From an uncultured Eubacteriales bacterium (GTDB taxonomy: Bacteria; Bacillota; Clostridia; Christensenellales; Borkfalkiaceae), in the NCBI GenBank assembly GCA_949745625.1, contig CATJZR010000065.1:1-24008 (forward strand): DNA of 24,008 nucleotides, read 5' to 3'. This document shows, one piece after another, positions 7,162-16,305 of this stretch (position 1 is its first letter; the number at the start of each line of letters is the position of its first letter). The notes below the pieces were generated by a model. It was not told where the DNA came from. It ran no database searches and saw nothing but the letters and a program-made list of their open reading frames with translations. The translations under genes were made by a program, and so were the position numbers.

Positions 7162-8396
7162 AGCGCTAAAGGTCCGTCTACGTTTCCGACAACCGCCAAA
7201 GCAAGCTTGTCGCGGTTAAAATTGAGCTCGGTCGCAGCCATTACGTCGTCAAGCGTGACGGAAGTAATTCTGTTTACGCGCTCCTCGAAGTCGTAAACCT
7301 TACCGCTGTATGCAAGCTCTTTGCCGTATAAAAGCATTTGCGAGCTCGTGCTTTCCTGTGCAAACACAAGCGAAGAAGTAAGCTGCTCCTTGCCGCGCAT
7401 AAACTCTTCCTTGGATATGTTTTTGCGTTTCACGTCGTCAATACAACCGAAAACAGCGTCAACGCTTTTGCGGTAATTACCTGCATTGACGCCCGAATAT
7501 ACGACCAGCGAACCCGCCTCGTCGTAAGCCGAAAGATATGAATAGACGGTATATGCAAGCCCCAGTTCTTCTCTCACCTTCTGAAACAGACGCGATGACA
7601 TGCTTCCGCCCAAAACCGAATTTAGTATCTGCGTAGCGTCGAAAAGCGGGTCGTACCGTTTAACCGACGGAAACGCATAACCTACGTGAATTTGTTCGAT
7701 TTCCTTTTTTCTGAATAACGATTTAGCGGGGTTTTCCACTTCGACCGAAATTTTTTCCGTACTTACTGCGGGAAGCGCGGCAAAATAGCGAGCAACAAGT
7801 TCCTCGGCGTATTCAGGCCCGATATTTCCCGCCATCGAAATTACTATATTTTCAGGAGTATAGCGCCTCGACATATATTTTTGTATATCGCTGCGGGTAA
7901 ATGAATTTACGTTCGAACGCGGACCGAGAATATTCCTTCCGTACCCCCTTTCGCCGTAAAATGCCTTTGACAGCAGGTCAAGACACAAATCGTCCGGGGT
8001 GTCGTCGTTCATATTTATTTCCTCGACAATTACTCCCTTTTCACGCGCAATTTCCTCGTCGGGAAAAGTACTGTTCAAAAACAGGTCCGAAAGAATTTCG
8101 AACGCTTCGCCGGCATGTCCCGTAGTTGACTTCGCGTAATAGCACGTCAAGTCTTTCGAGGTGTACGCATTCATTTGTGCGCCTATTGCGTCCATATCGT
8201 CGGAAATGCGGAAAGCAGAACGCTTTTTCGTCCCCTTGAACATCATGTGCTCGATAAAGTGCGAAATCCCATCCTCGACGTCGCTTTCAACGCTCGCGCC
8301 TGTATGGACAATTATGCCCATAGTGACGGACATAAGTCCCGGCATCTGTTTTACGATAAGCCTTAATCCGTTATCAAATTTTTTGTAATGAACCAT
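7158..8396 (-). CDS. M16 family zinc metalloprotease (YmxG/MlpA-like)
   Basis: 412 residues, the usual size of single-chain bacterial M16B proteases and of mitochondrial processing peptidase beta-like proteins. The inverted zinc motif HFIEH (His46, Glu49, His50) lies in a typical GISHFIEHMMFKGT context, and the downstream EEINM carries the third ligand Glu. A second M16 half-domain follows (HVGYAFPSV, LGGSMSSRLFQKVRE, LAYTVYSY). There is no signal peptide, so it is cytoplasmic. Its TAATG start overlaps the stop of the YlxY-like gene, with AGGAG (8401-8405) just upstream. In Bacillus a YlxY deacetylase and an M16 protease are neighbours in the same order, so the pairing is conserved. The natural substrate is not known. 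Confidence 0.92.
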   Translation of the reverse strand: MVHYKKFDNGLRLIVKQMPGLMSVTMGIIVHTGASVESDVEDGISHFIEHMMFKGTKKRSAFRISDDMDAIGAQMNAYTSKDLTCYYAKSTTGHAGEAFEILSDLFLNSTFPDEEIAREKGVIVEEINMNDDTPDDLCLDLLSKAFYGERGYGRNILGPRSNVNSFTRSDIQKYMSRRYTPENIVISMAGNIGPEYAEELVARYFAALPAVSTEKISVEVENPAKSLFRKKEIEQIHVGYAFPSVKRYDPLFDATQILNSVLGGSMSSRLFQKVREELGLAYTVYSYLSAYDEAGSLVVYSGVNAGNYRKSVDAVFGCIDDVKRKNISKEEFMRGKEQLTSSLVFAQESTSSQMLLYGKELAYSGKVYDFEERVNRITSVTLDDVMAATELNFNRDKLALAVVGNVDGPLAL

Positions 8397-9097
8397 TATT
8401 CTCCTAAATTGCGAGAAACCGTAACGGCAGTCATACCGTTATCTCTTATGTATGATAATATTTTCGGTAGAGCTGCGACGGTGCAATCCGTAGGATGCAT
8501 AAGCACAAACTCGCCCGTTTTTAAATTTTTTGTCGCACGGGAAAATATCAGCTCCGCATCCTTGTCGCGCCAGTCGACTGTATCCCTGCTCCACATTATA
8601 ACTCTTAAATCCATACTAAGGCAAGCGTTTAACGTAGCTTCACAAAAAGCTCCCGAAGGCGGGGCAAAAAGAGTTATGCCTGTATTGCAAATCGCGTTCA
8701 GTAGCTTTACGCTGGGGCGTATCTCTTCGAGGTTCTGTTCGACTGACATTCTCGAATGGTCTTTATGGAAATAGCCGTGACTTGCTATCTCGTGCCCGCG
8801 TTTGAATATTTCGCGCACGCAGTCCACATTATCATCAGCCCAACTACCGCCGATGAAAAATGTAGACCTCGCGCCGTAATCATCCAACGCATCAAGAATT
8901 TTAAACACGTTGTCCGTATGCTCGTACACGTTGAACATAAGGCTTACGCCATTGCCGTTTTCCGCACTGTAATAAAGGTTTGAATTTTCCTTAGATACGG
9001 TGACTGCGCGTCCGCCGAAAAATCCTACGAGCGATACCGCAGCAACTACCGCCACAAGAACCAAATTAGTAATAACGCTTAATTTTCTGCCTTTCAA
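8396..9097 (-). CDS. YlxY-like polysaccharide deacetylase family protein, probably catalytically altered
   Basis: 233 residues starting at a TTG (9097-9095) with GAGGT (9104-9108) six bases upstream. An N-terminal membrane anchor (about 9-29) is followed by a NodB-type domain: histidines in ASHGYFHKD (His107, His111), APPSG at 145-149 in place of the RPPYG motif, DTVDWRDKD (172-180) and LMHPTD (199-204). The first motif, normally TFDDG, reads MFNVYEHTD (54-62), so both Asp residues (base and metal ligand) are missing. The same kind of loss is known in the sporulation-associated YlxY group, which also sits beside an M16 protease. Peptidoglycan or other glycan binding without hydrolysis is a reasonable inference. 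It lies outside the membrane and is co-transcribed with the M16 gene. Confidence 0.82.
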   Translation of the reverse strand: MKGRKLSVITNLVLVAVVAAVSLVGFFGGRAVTVSKENSNLYYSAENGNGVSLMFNVYEHTDNVFKILDALDDYGARSTFFIGGSWADDNVDCVREIFKRGHEIASHGYFHKDHSRMSVEQNLEEIRPSVKLLNAICNTGITLFAPPSGAFCEATLNACLSMDLRVIMWSRDTVDWRDKDAELIFSRATKNLKTGEFVLMHPTDCTVAALPKILSYIRDNGMTAVTVSRNLGE

Positions 9098-9164
9098 TAG
9101 TTTACCTCAAAAATAAAGAATATATTTATATATTATTATTTGAAAGGTGCGCGTATTACCTTAA

Positions 9165-11522
9165 TTATTTAAGCGTTATTATAGTAACGCCCGTTTCCCC
9201 CTCGCCGTACTTGCCCAGCCTGTAACTTTCCACGTTCCTATTCTTTCTAAGGTGCTGGGAAATTGCAGCTTTCAGTCTTCCCGTCCCCACACCGTGAATA
9301 ATTTTTATTTCGCTCAGATTGTCTGTTACGGCTTTATCGATAAAATTGTCGACCTCGTAAAGCGCCTCTTCGACAGTCATTCCCAATACGTTTATTTCAA
9401 GCAAGGGGCGGCTTAAAGGAATATTTCTTATTACTTTGACCTTTTCCTGCTGCTCGGAAGCCGAGCCGATTATCATTAAATCGCTCAGTCGGCAATGCAT
9501 CTTCATGCTGCCGCAAATCACCTCGGCTTCACCCTTATTCGGCGATACGGCGACCACTTTGCCTTGTGTCTGCATCTTTTTTACGAACACCGTCATGCCT
9601 GCCCTTACGTTATCCTTGTCAGCGGAAACGAAATCGTTGATTTTTGCTTCGCTTTTTTCCTCCTCGTAGGAAATGCACTGCAGTTTGTTTTTGAGCGTTC
9701 TCGCCCTTATCAAATCCGACTGGCTGATTTCCTCCGCTTTGAATATGCCTTCAATTTCTTCGAGAAGTTCGTCGGCACGTTCGCAGCGCTCGGAAACTAT
9801 CCTGCGGGTTTCACTGCGGGCGGAGCGGGATATTTTTTCCTTTTCGCGGTTCAACTCGTCTATCCTTTCGTTCGCGTCCTTCAGCTTTTGCTTCCATTCG
9901 ATTTCAAGCGACTGCGCAAAGCGAAGCTTTTCCTCAGCTTTAATCCTGCTTGCTTCCGCGCTGGCCAAAACATTTTCAAAGCTGCGCGCCCCCTCGGACA
10001 TATAGTTTAGCGCGGCGTTTAAAATCTTTTCGTCCAGTCCCAAACGCCGAGAAATAGCAAGCGCGTTGCTTGCGCCCGGCAGACCTATTTTTATACTGTA
10101 AAGCGGTTTGAGCGTGTCCGAGTCGAATTCCATGCTCGCGTTCTCTATTCTCTTATTTTCGTAAGCAAATTCTTTAAGCGGAGTAAAGTGCGTTGTTATT
10201 ATCCCCTTGCAGCCGCACTCTAACAGGTGCGCTACGACTGCCTTGGCAAGCGCCTGTCCCTCGTCGGGATTTGTTCCGCCGCCGAGCTCGTCGATTAGCA
10301 CCAAACTGTTTTCGGTAACCTCGTCGCAAATATTTTTGACATTCAATATGTGAGATGAAAAAGTAGATAAATTTTCCTCGATACTCTGGCTGTCTCCCAC
10401 ATCGCAGAACACGTTTTTAAAAACCGCTACACTGCTTCCCTCAGCTGCGGGAATAAACATACCGCACGCCGCCATAAGCGGGAACAGCCCGCACATTTTA
10501 AGAGTGACGGTCTTACCGCCCGTATTCGCTCCACTTAAAATCAAAAAGTCGTATTCTCCGCCAAGCTCGACAGACACCGGAACGGTCTTGTCTTTTTCAA
10601 GCAACGGATGCCTCCCCTTGATTAGATTAATATAGCCGTTGCCGTTTATCTGCGGCTTACTGCACTTCTTTGAATAGCAGTATTCAGCCTTTGCGAAATC
10701 CGCATCCATTTCAGCAAGTACTTCTATATCCGCAAACAGTCTTTCTTTTAAGTCTCCTATCCTTTTTGAAAGCGAACGAAGTATCGCCTCAACCTCCTCA
10801 CGTTCGTCTATCGTAAGAGATATAAGCTCGTTATTCAGTTCCAACACATACTCCGGCTCGATAAAGAACGTAGCGCCCGTCTGCGAACGGTCGTGAATAA
10901 ATCCGCGGACTTGATTTTTATATTCTGCCTTTACGGGAATTACATATCTGTCATTTCTGATTGTGACTATACCGTCGCGCAGATATTTCGCGTCCTTCGC
11001 CAGATAATCCGCAAGCTTTGCACGGATTTTCTCGTTCAGACTGCGGATACGGCTTCTTATCGAATAAAGGCGGTCGCTGGCAAAATCGCTGACCTGTTCG
11101 CATGAAATTATTTTTTCCGAAATATCGTCTTCAAGCGTTCTGTCAAAATACAGCCTATCCGCCTTTTGACGCATAATTACTATCTCTTCGTCATTAATCG
11201 CGTTTATACCGTCGTAAGCAAGCCGCGCGGAACGCAACAGCGCAGCGGTATCTAAAAGCTCTGCGCAAGACAGCGCCGAACCCTTTGCCGCGCGTTCTAT
11301 ATTGTCCTTAACATCGCCGAACTGTTCAATCTTGCCCGTGCCGTGAGTATATAAAATTTTATCGCATTCGGCAGTGCAATCTAAAAGCCTGCGAACCTCG
11401 GCAATATCTGTCGAAGGAACGCAACTTAAGACCTTTTTTTTGCCCTCTTCAAGGACGGCGTAACCGCTTGCCGAAAGAAGAATTTTATCAAGCTCTAATC
11501 TTTCCAAACTTTTAATATTCAT
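9165..11522 (-). CDS. mutS2: MutS2 (recombination / ribosome-rescue ATPase with Smr domain)
   Basis: 785 residues, the family's normal length. It has the MutS-type lever and clamp helices, a Walker A motif GANTGGKT (331-338), Walker B with LVLIDELGGGTNPDEG, an STFSSH signature segment, a long coiled coil with basic residues (about 520-640), a KOW-like segment and a C-terminal Smr domain (about 705-785). The N-terminal mismatch-recognition domain of MutS1 is absent, as expected. In the Smr domain HGVGTG (743-748) is intact, but the LDLRG motif reads INVLG (710-714), so nuclease function may be impaired. MutS2 suppresses homologous recombination in some species and splits collided ribosomes in Bacillus. 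The ATG lies 1 base after the U32 gene stop. Confidence 0.95.
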   Translation of the reverse strand: MNIKSLERLELDKILLSASGYAVLEEGKKKVLSCVPSTDIAEVRRLLDCTAECDKILYTHGTGKIEQFGDVKDNIERAAKGSALSCAELLDTAALLRSARLAYDGINAINDEEIVIMRQKADRLYFDRTLEDDISEKIISCEQVSDFASDRLYSIRSRIRSLNEKIRAKLADYLAKDAKYLRDGIVTIRNDRYVIPVKAEYKNQVRGFIHDRSQTGATFFIEPEYVLELNNELISLTIDEREEVEAILRSLSKRIGDLKERLFADIEVLAEMDADFAKAEYCYSKKCSKPQINGNGYINLIKGRHPLLEKDKTVPVSVELGGEYDFLILSGANTGGKTVTLKMCGLFPLMAACGMFIPAAEGSSVAVFKNVFCDVGDSQSIEENLSTFSSHILNVKNICDEVTENSLVLIDELGGGTNPDEGQALAKAVVAHLLECGCKGIITTHFTPLKEFAYENKRIENASMEFDSDTLKPLYSIKIGLPGASNALAISRRLGLDEKILNAALNYMSEGARSFENVLASAEASRIKAEEKLRFAQSLEIEWKQKLKDANERIDELNREKEKISRSARSETRRIVSERCERADELLEEIEGIFKAEEISQSDLIRARTLKNKLQCISYEEEKSEAKINDFVSADKDNVRAGMTVFVKKMQTQGKVVAVSPNKGEAEVICGSMKMHCRLSDLMIIGSASEQQEKVKVIRNIPLSRPLLEINVLGMTVEEALYEVDNFIDKAVTDNLSEIKIIHGVGTGRLKAAISQHLRKNRNVESYRLGKYGEGETGVTIITLK

Positions 11523-11523
11523 T

Positions 11524-13632
11524 TCAATAAATTCCGTTAACGCTATGACCGCGCGTAAAATTCCCCGAAGCTACCGTTTCATCGACAAGCTTTCCCGCCT
11601 TACAGTTGCAGCCGTTCAAATCCGCACAGTTATACAGCTCGAACGCGCAATCCGAAATTCTATATCTACGCAAAGGAAATTTTCTGCCGTTTTCATCGGT
11701 CAGCGTATATTGTCCGCGCATATCGCAAGAAGTGCATTTTTTCTCAAACGGGCAATAAATTAAATCCATAACCTTTATTCCGCCGCCCGAAAGATAAAAG
11801 ACGTTCGTATTCGAAAGTGCATCCGCTTCGCGGACGGTTAGCTCTTTTGATAGACAGATTTCGTCCGCACGGCAAAGTGACAACGCAAGGCGATTGGTAA
11901 TATTGAAACCGGTGCCCGCAAACAGCTTTTTATTCCACTTCTTTGCAAGCTCAAGCCCATAATACCCGTCGCAATAAATCCCATCGAAATCCCGTACCGC
12001 AACACTCAATTTTTCTATATCCTCGCCACTTAAAAACGGCGGCAAATATAGATATTTTTCACCAGAATAACCGCAAACAGAAAAATCCGAATAATCGCTA
12101 GGCTTTAAAATGCCTAGCTGAGCCCGACTTGCCTTTAGGTCAGTTGCAATTAATGCTTCCCTACAGTTTGCATTCGGCAACATTTCGGGGATTATAATAT
12201 CCGAACTGTACCGTCGGTTGCGATTTTGCGTAACAGCATCGTAATATTCCGAATACGCCGCGCGCCTTAAAGCGTTAAGCTCGGAAAGCGGAATAAATAC
12301 ACCGTCGGTTTCCGCGCATATTTCGGGCGCGAACGGTAACCCGTCAATCTTTTTGAAACAACGCGTTATATCGTCAACGGTAAGCGGTCTGCTGTTAGCC
12401 CGTTCAAGCTGCCGCTCACCCTTAAAAATCTTACCGTTTATTTCTACTACCGGAATATTTTCCGCCAAAAGCTCTGCCTTTACCTTGACAGGTATCAACC
12501 TTTCAAATGATAAAAGACGGCTTGTCAACGCGTTATCGGTGGTTATAAAAGCCTTGTCGCCGTTTTTCAGGCGAATTTTCGAATTTATGATATATCCGCC
12601 TTTGCACGTGCCCGCGAGAATCCCTCCGCCGATTTCGCTACCGCTTCGCAAAATTTTGCAACCGTCACCGACGGCAAAACGCGCGTTCGTTTGCAAAATA
12701 TACTTTGAATTTTCCACCCTCACCGTTCCGGCAAATTCGCCTATGTGCCCCTGCACCGCAGAGGATATAAAACTTTTATCCTGACCGAACGCAAGTCCCT
12801 TGGTATAATTGCCACGATTATAGGTTCGCTTTAAATCGCTCAGCAGCCCTTCGTCGGCTTCGCTTTTTAAGACTGATTTGTAATATCGGACCGCAGCCGC
12901 AACGTATTCTGGCCGACGCATTCTCCCCTCGATTTTGAAAGATGTAACGCCCGCCGCAACATAAGCCCCTATTTTCTCGCCGACGCAAAGGTCCGAGAGC
13001 GAAAGTCTGTACGCGCTGTCTTCGAAGCCCACTCTGTCTATTGAGTATTTTTTTCTGCAAGGTTGCTTGCACCTGCCGCGATTTCCACTGTTACCGCCCG
13101 CAAAGGACGACAAATAGCACTGTCCAGAAAAGCACGTACAAAGCGCGCCCTGAACAAATACCTCCGTTTCGATTATTTTAGATATTTCCGCAATATCGGA
13201 AAGTCGTGTCTCCCTTGCTAAAATTACGCGGTCGAAACCGAATTTTTTAGCGACGGCGGCGCCGTATAAGTTGCACGTTCCCGCCTGCGTTGACAAATGC
13301 AGACGCATCTCGGAACAGCGTTCCTTTAAATATTTACCGATAAAAACATCTTGAATAATCAGCGCGTCGACGCCCGCATTCCATGCTGAAACGGCAGCGT
13401 CGAAAAAATCGTTCAGCTCGCAGTCCTTAACGACGGTATTCAGCGCAACATATACCTTAACTCCAAAGGCGCGCGCATATTTGCAAACGCTTTCAAGCTT
13501 TGCCGTATCGAAATTTTCCGCAGAGCTTCGCGCCGAAAATTTATCCAGTCCTAAATATATTGCGTCGGCACCCGCATTTATCGCGGCTTTTGCGCCGCTC
13601 TCGCCGCCGGCAGGGGCTAATATTTCAGACAT
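11524..13632 (-). CDS. U32 family protein, RlhA/TrhP-type RNA hydroxylase candidate
   Basis: 702 residues from the ATG at 13632, preferred over the in-frame ATG at 13746 because MSEILAPAGG is the classic U32 N-terminus and AGG lies 8 bases upstream. The N-terminal TIM-barrel half carries EVFVQGALCTCFSGQCYLS (157-175) with Cys165, 167, 172, 188 and 192, the cluster used for iron-sulfur binding in U32 enzymes. The middle part has the DUF3656-like segment (KIFKGERQLERANSRPLTVDDI and FIPLSELNALRR), and a second barrel-like half contains TGFNITN and YCPFEKKC. Length and domain order resemble RlhA, which hydroxylates 23S rRNA, rather than the shorter TrhP pair; protease function is unlikely. The gene is 4 bases after the HAD gene and 1 base before mutS2. 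Confidence 0.88.
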   Translation of the reverse strand: MSEILAPAGGESGAKAAINAGADAIYLGLDKFSARSSAENFDTAKLESVCKYARAFGVKVYVALNTVVKDCELNDFFDAAVSAWNAGVDALIIQDVFIGKYLKERCSEMRLHLSTQAGTCNLYGAAVAKKFGFDRVILARETRLSDIAEISKIIETEVFVQGALCTCFSGQCYLSSFAGGNSGNRGRCKQPCRKKYSIDRVGFEDSAYRLSLSDLCVGEKIGAYVAAGVTSFKIEGRMRRPEYVAAAVRYYKSVLKSEADEGLLSDLKRTYNRGNYTKGLAFGQDKSFISSAVQGHIGEFAGTVRVENSKYILQTNARFAVGDGCKILRSGSEIGGGILAGTCKGGYIINSKIRLKNGDKAFITTDNALTSRLLSFERLIPVKVKAELLAENIPVVEINGKIFKGERQLERANSRPLTVDDITRCFKKIDGLPFAPEICAETDGVFIPLSELNALRRAAYSEYYDAVTQNRNRRYSSDIIIPEMLPNANCREALIATDLKASRAQLGILKPSDYSDFSVCGYSGEKYLYLPPFLSGEDIEKLSVAVRDFDGIYCDGYYGLELAKKWNKKLFAGTGFNITNRLALSLCRADEICLSKELTVREADALSNTNVFYLSGGGIKVMDLIYCPFEKKCTSCDMRGQYTLTDENGRKFPLRRYRISDCAFELYNCADLNGCNCKAGKLVDETVASGNFTRGHSVNGIY

Positions 13633-13636
13633 AGTA

Positions 13637-14461
13637 CTACCTGAACCCAAATTTTTCAATAACTTCTGCCACTCCGTCGCAGTCGTTAGACGCCGCAACG
13701 TAGTCTGCTGAAGCTTTAAGCTCGTCAACGGCGTTCCCAACGGCAACGCCTATCGAAGCCGTCTCTATCATAGATAAATCGTTGAGATTGTCACCAACAG
13801 CCACGGTCGAAGACATATCTACACTAAACCTTTCCGCTATGTACTTTAAAGCCGCACCCTTATTGTCCCCTTTCGGAGAAACCTCGACGAGGTGCGACGA
13901 ACTGCACGTAATGTCGAACCTGCCCGAAAAATGAGTCTGCAGCAGTCTATAAAGCTGCTGCCTTTCGTCGGGGTAGACGAGAAAGGTTATTTTATTGCAG
14001 GCAAGATTATTCGCTTTTACAAACCCTGACATCGTGCCTCTCACGTTGATTGATTTTACTCCCGTAACCGATTCGTACACGGTAAGTATTTTATCGTCTG
14101 AAGGCACGCTCGTATATAGAAGCGCACCGCAATACGTGTTACTTGCATAACCGTGTTTTTCGGCAAAGGCGCAAATTTCGGCGCTGTCGCCGCAACTAAG
14201 GCTGTTTTGTCTAAAAATCGCTCCGCTTTCTACGTCAGCGATAACCGAACCCTGACAAGCAGCAACAATTCCTTTCAGGCCCAGCTCACGCACGCACGGC
14301 AAAATCGAGCATAGCATTCTGCCCGTACATACGGCAAATATACCTCCGCACGATACGTATTCGTTTATAGCTCTCCGCACGCGGTCGGAAACGGTATGAT
14401 TACTGTTTAAAAGCGTTCCGTCAAAATCGGAAACGATAAGTTGTTTGTTTATCTTTCTCAT
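13637..14461 (-). CDS. Cof-type HAD family IIB phosphatase
   Basis: 274 residues with all HAD motifs: SDFDGTLL (nucleophile Asp12 and acid Asp14), CTGR (motif II, Thr46-Arg48), a Lys in SPKGDNKGAAL (motif III), and VGDNLNDLSM (motif IV). The cap between motifs II and III is of the C2B type. Such cytoplasmic enzymes dephosphorylate sugar phosphates, flavin or pyridoxal phosphates; the substrate cannot be told from sequence. The ATG overlaps the uvrC stop as ATGA, so translation is coupled, and the stop codon lies 4 bases before the U32 start. Confidence 0.92.
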   Translation of the reverse strand: MRKINKQLIVSDFDGTLLNSNHTVSDRVRRAINEYVSCGGIFAVCTGRMLCSILPCVRELGLKGIVAACQGSVIADVESGAIFRQNSLSCGDSAEICAFAEKHGYASNTYCGALLYTSVPSDDKILTVYESVTGVKSINVRGTMSGFVKANNLACNKITFLVYPDERQQLYRLLQTHFSGRFDITCSSSHLVEVSPKGDNKGAALKYIAERFSVDMSSTVAVGDNLNDLSMIETASIGVAVGNAVDELKASADYVAASNDCDGVAEVIEKFGFR

Positions 14462-16269
14462 AAGTTCTCGTCAAAATATTTTTTAATATTTTCGGCAATT
14501 CTCGGGCTTATGCCGCTGACTTCGGCAAGCTCATCCACGCTCGCGCTCATAATTTTATCGAGAGTGGAAAACCTTTCCATAAGTGCAATGCGCTTTGCTT
14601 TCCCCACGCCGTCAATTTCCGAAAGCACACTTGAAAGACTGTTTTTAGAATGAAGATTGCGGAAATAGGTTATCGCAAACCTATGCGCCTCGTCCCTTAT
14701 TCGTTGCAGCATCTTCAACGAGAAATCGCGGTGGGGAATTTTTATGCTTTCGTCGGAATAAAGCGTGAACACTTCTTCCTCTCGCTTGGCAAGCGAAACA
14801 AGCTCGATACCTTCAATATTCATATTATGGAAAATTTCGCTCACGGCAGAAAGCTGTCCCTTGCCGCCGTCGATTATTATCAGGTCCGGCTTTTCAAACT
14901 TCTCTTCCTCTTCGGTACCCAACTTTTGCAGACGGCGCGTCAGCACCTCCTGTAATGAAGCAAAATCATTCGCACCCTCTACGGTCCTGATTTTAAACCG
15001 CCTGTAACTGTTCCTGTCCGCCTCACCGTCGATAAACACGACCATAGACCCGACCTTATCAACACCGCTCACGTTGGAAATATCGTAACATTCCATACGG
15101 CGCGGATACTTTTCAAGCTGCAAAAGCTGCTGTAAACGTATACAGGCATTAACGGTCATATCGTCACGGTGCTTTATTTTATCAATAGATTTTTCAAGAT
15201 ATTCCTGCGCGTTTTTACGCGCCATTTTAAGAAGCTGCGCCTTTACACCCTGCTTGACAAAAGAAATTTCTACCGACCTGTTGAACTTTTCTTTGAAGTA
15301 GCTTTCAAGAAGCTCTTTTTCGCAGAAATCCTCCACGATTATTTCCGACGGGATTTCATGGTTTGAATAGTACTGCACTATAAACGCGGTCAGCGCTTCG
15401 GCGTCGGAAATATGCGCTTCATCCAAAGCGAAATTATTGCCGCCCTGCATTATACCCTTACGCGTAACAAGTATGTTTACGGCGGAATACAGTCCGTTGG
15501 AGGCGTATGCAATTATATCAGCATCTATAAAATTCGACAGCGCGGTTATTCTCTTCGCCTCTAATTTAGTCAGCATTGCAAGCTTGTTTTTGTATTCGAG
15601 GGCGAGCTCGAAATTTTCGTTATCGGAAGCAGAAAACATTTTACTTTTCAAAAGCGCTTCCGCTTCTTTGTAATTTCCGTCTAAAAAGGCAACCGCTTTT
15701 TTAACCTGCTTCGAGTATTCCTCTTTATCTACGCGGTGCGCGCACGGCGCGGTACAGCGCTTTATGTGATAGTTAAGACATTCGCGCTTGGGCTTAGAGT
15801 TTATCTGAGTATGACAAAGTCTCACGCTGAAGGAAAGCTGAAGAGTGTCAAGAATTTCTTTACAGCTTATACCGCCCATATACGGACCGAAATATTTACA
15901 GCCGTCCCTTTTTAACTTGCGTGTTACGCTGAAATCGGGAAAATCTTCTTTAAGGTTCACCTTGATATACGGGTAGGTTTTATCGTCTTTTAACAGTATG
16001 TTATATTTCGGTTTATATTTCTTTATCAGATTGTTTTCAAGCGCAAGCGCGTCAATTTCCGTATTTGTTATTATATAGTTGAAATTGGCTATATTTTCAA
16101 CCATTTTCATAACTTTTTCGGGCTTGGGCGAATTGTGAAAATACTGACGCACCCTGTTTTTGAGTACGCGCGCCTTTCCTACGTAAATCACGTTTTGATA
16201 TTTATCCAGCATAATATAAACGCCGGGGTTTTCAGGAAGAAGCTTCAGTTTTTCCTTTATTACGTCCAT
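14458..16269 (-). CDS. uvrC: Excinuclease ABC subunit C
   Basis: 603 residues from the ATG at 16269; the longer reading from 16341 starts inside the serpin terminator and is rejected. Domains: GIY-YIG nuclease (GVYIMLDKYQNVIYVGKAR, about 14-32), a Cys-rich segment with CLNYHIKRCTAPC, UVR motif (about 195-235), the C-terminal RNase H-like nuclease (YDISNVSGVDKVGSMV, DLIIIDGGKGQLSAV) and a tandem helix-hairpin-helix (IDGVGKAKR, VSGISPRIAENIKKYF). UvrC makes both incisions in nucleotide-excision repair with UvrA and UvrB, which are not in this window. No Shine-Dalgarno sequence precedes the ATG. The promoter -10 box ends 7 bases before it, suggesting a leaderless mRNA. It heads the repair-rich series. 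Confidence 0.97.
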   Translation of the reverse strand: MDVIKEKLKLLPENPGVYIMLDKYQNVIYVGKARVLKNRVRQYFHNSPKPEKVMKMVENIANFNYIITNTEIDALALENNLIKKYKPKYNILLKDDKTYPYIKVNLKEDFPDFSVTRKLKRDGCKYFGPYMGGISCKEILDTLQLSFSVRLCHTQINSKPKRECLNYHIKRCTAPCAHRVDKEEYSKQVKKAVAFLDGNYKEAEALLKSKMFSASDNENFELALEYKNKLAMLTKLEAKRITALSNFIDADIIAYASNGLYSAVNILVTRKGIMQGGNNFALDEAHISDAEALTAFIVQYYSNHEIPSEIIVEDFCEKELLESYFKEKFNRSVEISFVKQGVKAQLLKMARKNAQEYLEKSIDKIKHRDDMTVNACIRLQQLLQLEKYPRRMECYDISNVSGVDKVGSMVVFIDGEADRNSYRRFKIRTVEGANDFASLQEVLTRRLQKLGTEEEEKFEKPDLIIIDGGKGQLSAVSEIFHNMNIEGIELVSLAKREEEVFTLYSDESIKIPHRDFSLKMLQRIRDEAHRFAITYFRNLHSKNSLSSVLSEIDGVGKAKRIALMERFSTLDKIMSASVDELAEVSGISPRIAENIKKYFDENL

Positions 16270-16276
16270 ACTGATT

Positions 16277-16305
16277 AGTATAACACATTTACTGATTTTT
16301 TGCAA
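16277..16305 (-). promoter_or_regulatory. Sigma-A promoter of uvrC with -10 box 7 bases from the ATG
   Basis: Minus strand TTGCAA (16300-16305), 17-base spacer, TATACT (16277-16282), then 7 bases to the ATG at 16269. A start point 6-8 bases after the -10 box falls on or beside the A of the ATG, so the transcript would have essentially no leader. Confidence 0.75.

Noticed and set aside
3298..9145. 16-base identity (ATATTATTATTTGAAA) at 3298-3313 and 9130-9145
   Set aside because: Both copies are simple ATT-repeat intergenic DNA and have no shared flanks or position relative to genes, so chance is a sufficient explanation.
9144..9162. Small hairpin AAGGT/ACCTT after mutS2 as a terminator
   Set aside because: The stem is only 5 bp, has a 9-base loop and is not followed by a T-run on the minus strand, so it was not called a terminator.
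11524..13632. Collagenase or true peptidase function for the U32 protein
   Set aside because: The Cys cluster and RlhA-like domain order match RNA-modifying U32 proteins, and no protease catalytic motif was seen.
11524..13746. U32 gene starting at 13746
   Set aside because: The additional 38 residues overlap the end of the HAD gene and have no U32 similarity. MSEILAPAGG at 13632 is the family's N-terminus and has a ribosome site.
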